From: Rubrobacteraceae bacterium
GTDB taxonomy: Bacteria; Actinomycetota; Rubrobacteria; Rubrobacterales; Rubrobacteraceae
NCBI GenBank assembly: GCA_029240775.1
Contig: JARDZQ010000120.1
Location: forward strand, 1 to 6,162
Reading direction: 5' to 3'
DNA: 6,162 nucleotides
Shown here: in pieces, positions 4,402-6,162 of the stretch
Layout of the letters: every line of letters begins with the position of its first letter
Numbering within the stretch: the stretch's first letter is position 1
Program-made: the position numbers and the translations under genes
The notes under the pieces: generated by a model
The model's database searches: none
Told to the model about the DNA's origin: nothing
Seen by the model: the letters and a program-made list of their open reading frames with translations, nothing else

Positions 4402-5994
4402 ATGAGCGAAGGTGTGAGACCCGGCGGCACCTACAAGACGCTCGCAGAACAGCGGGAGGTGCTGACTCCCGCGGAGGAGCGCTTCGAGCTGGCGCGGCAG
4501 ACTATCGGGCTCATCCTAGGGCCGATCGCCTTCCTCATCATGTACTTCCTGCCGCTGCCGCTCGACAGGAGCCAGCATACCCTGGCCGCCATACTCACCT
4601 TCACCATAATCTACTGGCTGTCGGAGGCCATCCCGATACCGGTCACGGCGGTGCTCGCGCTGGCGCTCTGCGTCATCTTCAACGTGCCGGACGTCGGGCC
4701 GAACGCCGACGACGCTCCGGGCGACGTCGTCTTCGGGGCGTTCATGGACCCCGTCATCTTCCTCTTTATCGGGGCTTTCATCATCGCGCAGGCCATGATC
4801 ACGCACGGGCTCGACAGGAGGTTCGCCTTCCTGGTGCTCTCCATACCGGGGGTCGCGCGCTCGACCTACGGCGTGATCATCGCCTTCGGCGCGATCGCCG
4901 CCTCGATCAGCGCCTTTATCTCGAACACAACGACCGCCGCGATGCTCTTGCCGATAGGCTTGGGCATGATGGGCGCTCTGGGCGGCATGGTGCAGGAGCA
5001 GTCCGACACGGAGAGGGACATCAGCCGGCTGCGCTTCGGAACCGCGCTGATGCTCATGATCTCCTATGGTGCGGGCGTCGGCGGGCTCCTCACCCCTATC
5101 GGCACCCCGCCGAACCTCATCGGTATCGCCTTTATCGAGGAGGAGACGGACGTCAGGATCACCTTCTTCAGCTGGGTCCTGATGGCGGCGCCGATAGTCC
5201 TGCTCATGTTCATCGCGTTGTGCACTATCCTGATCCTCTTGAACCGCCCGGAGGTGCGCAGCCTCTCGGGCGCCGAGGAGTACGTGGCCGCGGAGCGCAG
5301 CAGCCTCGGACCCTTCTCCAGGGGCGAGCGCAACACCCTGATAGTCTTCCTGGTCGCCGTCACGCTCTGGGTCCTGCCGGGGCTCACGGCGCTCATCTTC
5401 GGCGACGAGTCCACGATCTACAGCGTGCTCTACAGCCGTCTCGATGAGGGAACGGTCGCGATAGTCGCCGCGGCGCTCCTCTTCCTCCTGCCGCTTGACT
5501 GGTCCGAGCGACGCTTCACGATGAACTGGAACGAGGCCTCCCGCATAGACTGGGGGACCGTCATCCTCTTCGGCTGCGGCATCGCGCTCGGGACGCTGCT
5601 CTCCGATACCGGCCTCGCTGAGATTATCGGCAACAGCATAGCGAACACCTTCGGGTTCACCAGCTTGGCCGCAGTCGCGGCTGTCTCCGCGCTCATCGCC
5701 ATCATCATCTCGGAGACGACGTCGAACACCGCTTCGGCCACCATAGTCGTGCCCATCGTCATCCCGATAGCCAACGCTGCGGGGCTCGACCCGCTAGTGC
5801 CCGCGCTCGCGGCCGTCTTCGGCGCTTCCTTCGGGTTCATGATGCCCGTGTCCACGCCGCAGAACGCCGTCGTCTACGGCTCGGGCATGATCCCGATCAC
5901 CAAGATGGTCCGCTCCGGGCTCGTGTTCGACATCATAGGTTTGATCCTTATAGTGCTCCTCATCCCGGTGATGGCGGGCCTGATCCTGGCGTGA
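4402..5994 (+). CDS. DASS/SLC13 family sodium-coupled anion symporter
   Basis: A complete 530-residue polytopic inner-membrane protein. Family members move di- or tricarboxylates, sulfate or phosphate with sodium. After a soluble N-terminus of about 33 residues come some 11-13 hydrophobic segments in two inverted halves. Each half has the SNT signature: SNTTTAAML (174-182) and SETTSNTAS (437-445). Each is followed by the paired loop motif, GTPPNLIG (234-241) and STPQNAVVYGSG (484-495). In VcINDY the SNT and TPxN motifs form the two sodium sites and hold the substrate; the second loop here has Gln487 where Pro is usual. The central loop (about 281-310) is charged and cytoplasmic by position. 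Length is normal for the family. Substrate cannot be told from these motifs. A PhoD-like gene follows 28 bases downstream, so co-transcription is likely; anion or phosphate supply is a possible shared theme. Confidence 0.93.
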   Translation: MSEGVRPGGTYKTLAEQREVLTPAEERFELARQTIGLILGPIAFLIMYFLPLPLDRSQHTLAAILTFTIIYWLSEAIPIPVTAVLALALCVIFNVPDVGPNADDAPGDVVFGAFMDPVIFLFIGAFIIAQAMITHGLDRRFAFLVLSIPGVARSTYGVIIAFGAIAASISAFISNTTTAAMLLPIGLGMMGALGGMVQEQSDTERDISRLRFGTALMLMISYGAGVGGLLTPIGTPPNLIGIAFIEEETDVRITFFSWVLMAAPIVLLMFIALCTILILLNRPEVRSLSGAEEYVAAERSSLGPFSRGERNTLIVFLVAVTLWVLPGLTALIFGDESTIYSVLYSRLDEGTVAIVAAALLFLLPLDWSERRFTMNWNEASRIDWGTVILFGCGIALGTLLSDTGLAEIIGNSIANTFGFTSLAAVAAVSALIAIIISETTSNTASATIVVPIVIPIANAAGLDPLVPALAAVFGASFGFMMPVSTPQNAVVYGSGMIPITKMVRSGLVFDIIGLILIVLLIPVMAGLILA

Positions 5995-6022
5995 GCCTGC
6001 CACCTTCGGGTAAAAAGGGGTC

Positions 6023-6162
6023 ATGTCTCCCGGTTTGATCCTCGGTCCCCTCCTGCGCCACGTCGGCCCCTCCGACGCGACCGTCTGGGTCGAGACCGAC
6101 GCTCCGTGCGAGGTAGAGGTACGCGCCGGTAAGCTCTCCGGCCGCTCGCCCACCTTCGCGGT
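6023..6162 (+). CDS. PhoD-like alkaline phosphatase family protein, 3' partial
   Basis: Only 46 complete codons are inside the window. They open with MSPGLILGPLLRHVGPSDAT, then VWVETDAPCEVEV. This matches the N-terminal beta-sandwich that precedes the metallophosphatase domain in actinobacterial PhoD-like proteins (pattern 'LGPLLRyv..tsATVWVETd.pceVeV'). PhoD enzymes hydrolyse phosphodiesters and monoesters using Fe/Ca. The catalytic residues lie beyond the edge and cannot be checked, and no Tat signal is visible, so this form may be cytoplasmic. A GGGG stretch (6017-6020) is only 2 bases from the ATG; AAAAAGGGG (6012-6020) may serve as a poor ribosome site, or translation may be coupled to the transporter gene 28 bases upstream. 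No promoter is seen in the gap. Confidence 0.75.
   Translation, partial: MSPGLILGPLLRHVGPSDATVWVETDAPCEVEVRAGKLSGRSPTFA

Noticed and set aside
4392..5447. 351-codon plus-strand frame inside the transporter gene
   Set aside because: It is an Arg/His-rich shadow of the transporter frame, which has SNT and TPxN motifs and a strong ribosome site.
5430..6153. Minus-strand open frames opposite the transporter end and the PhoD-like gene
   Set aside because: They are antisense to recognised coding sequence and show no domain or ribosome site.
1..6162. tRNA, rRNA, CRISPR, insertion sequence or prophage signals
   Set aside because: I looked on both strands and saw no tandem spacer-repeat pattern, no terminal repeats with a transposase, and no tRNA-like cloverleaf.

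Overview
The window comes from a GC-rich bacterium, most likely an actinobacterium of the Rubrobacter type. Nearly every real gene has G or C at most third codon positions, yet ATA (Ile), CTA (Leu) and AGG (Arg) codons recur. The protein set (DUF2225, LytR-CpsA-Psr, DASS transporter, PhoD-like phosphatase) also fits. The taxon is an inference from composition and gene content, not from a marker gene.

Layout, left to right. (1) 2-1117, +: a protein related to S-adenosylhomocysteine hydrolase, cut by the left edge. It keeps the NAD fold but has lost several catalytic positions and the C-terminal tail. (2) 1121-1318, -: a small unknown gene of 65 codons, convergent with gene 1. (3) 1319-1457: a divergent promoter region. 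(4) 1458-2132, +: a DUF2225 protein with cysteine pairs and TPR-like helices. (5) 2133-2515: no intact gene. The minus strand holds what looks like the broken C-terminal end of a SAM-dependent methyltransferase. (6) 2516-3349, -: a membrane-anchored LytR-CpsA-Psr (LCP) enzyme of cell-wall glycopolymer attachment. (7) 3350-3468: a second divergent region. Each side has a -10-like hexamer, then 7 bases, then GTG, suggesting two leaderless mRNAs; two inverted repeats with related GGGTG half-sites lie between. (8) 3469-4296, +: an unrecognised protein with two membrane segments. (9) 4297-4401: a compact regulatory region with a promoter overlaid by three dyads. (10) 4402-5994, +: a complete DASS/SLC13 sodium-coupled anion symporter. 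(11) 6023 to the right edge, +: the start of a PhoD-like phosphatase-family protein, 28 bases behind the transporter and probably co-transcribed with it.

The genes do not form one pathway. The transporter and PhoD-like gene look like one operon. The LCP gene and the two-TM gene share a divergent control region. The rest are single genes. I saw no tRNA, rRNA, CRISPR array, insertion sequence or phage gene, and no clear multi-gene novel system. The most unusual items are the diverged SAH-hydrolase-like protein, the methyltransferase relic, and the paired leaderless-type promoters.
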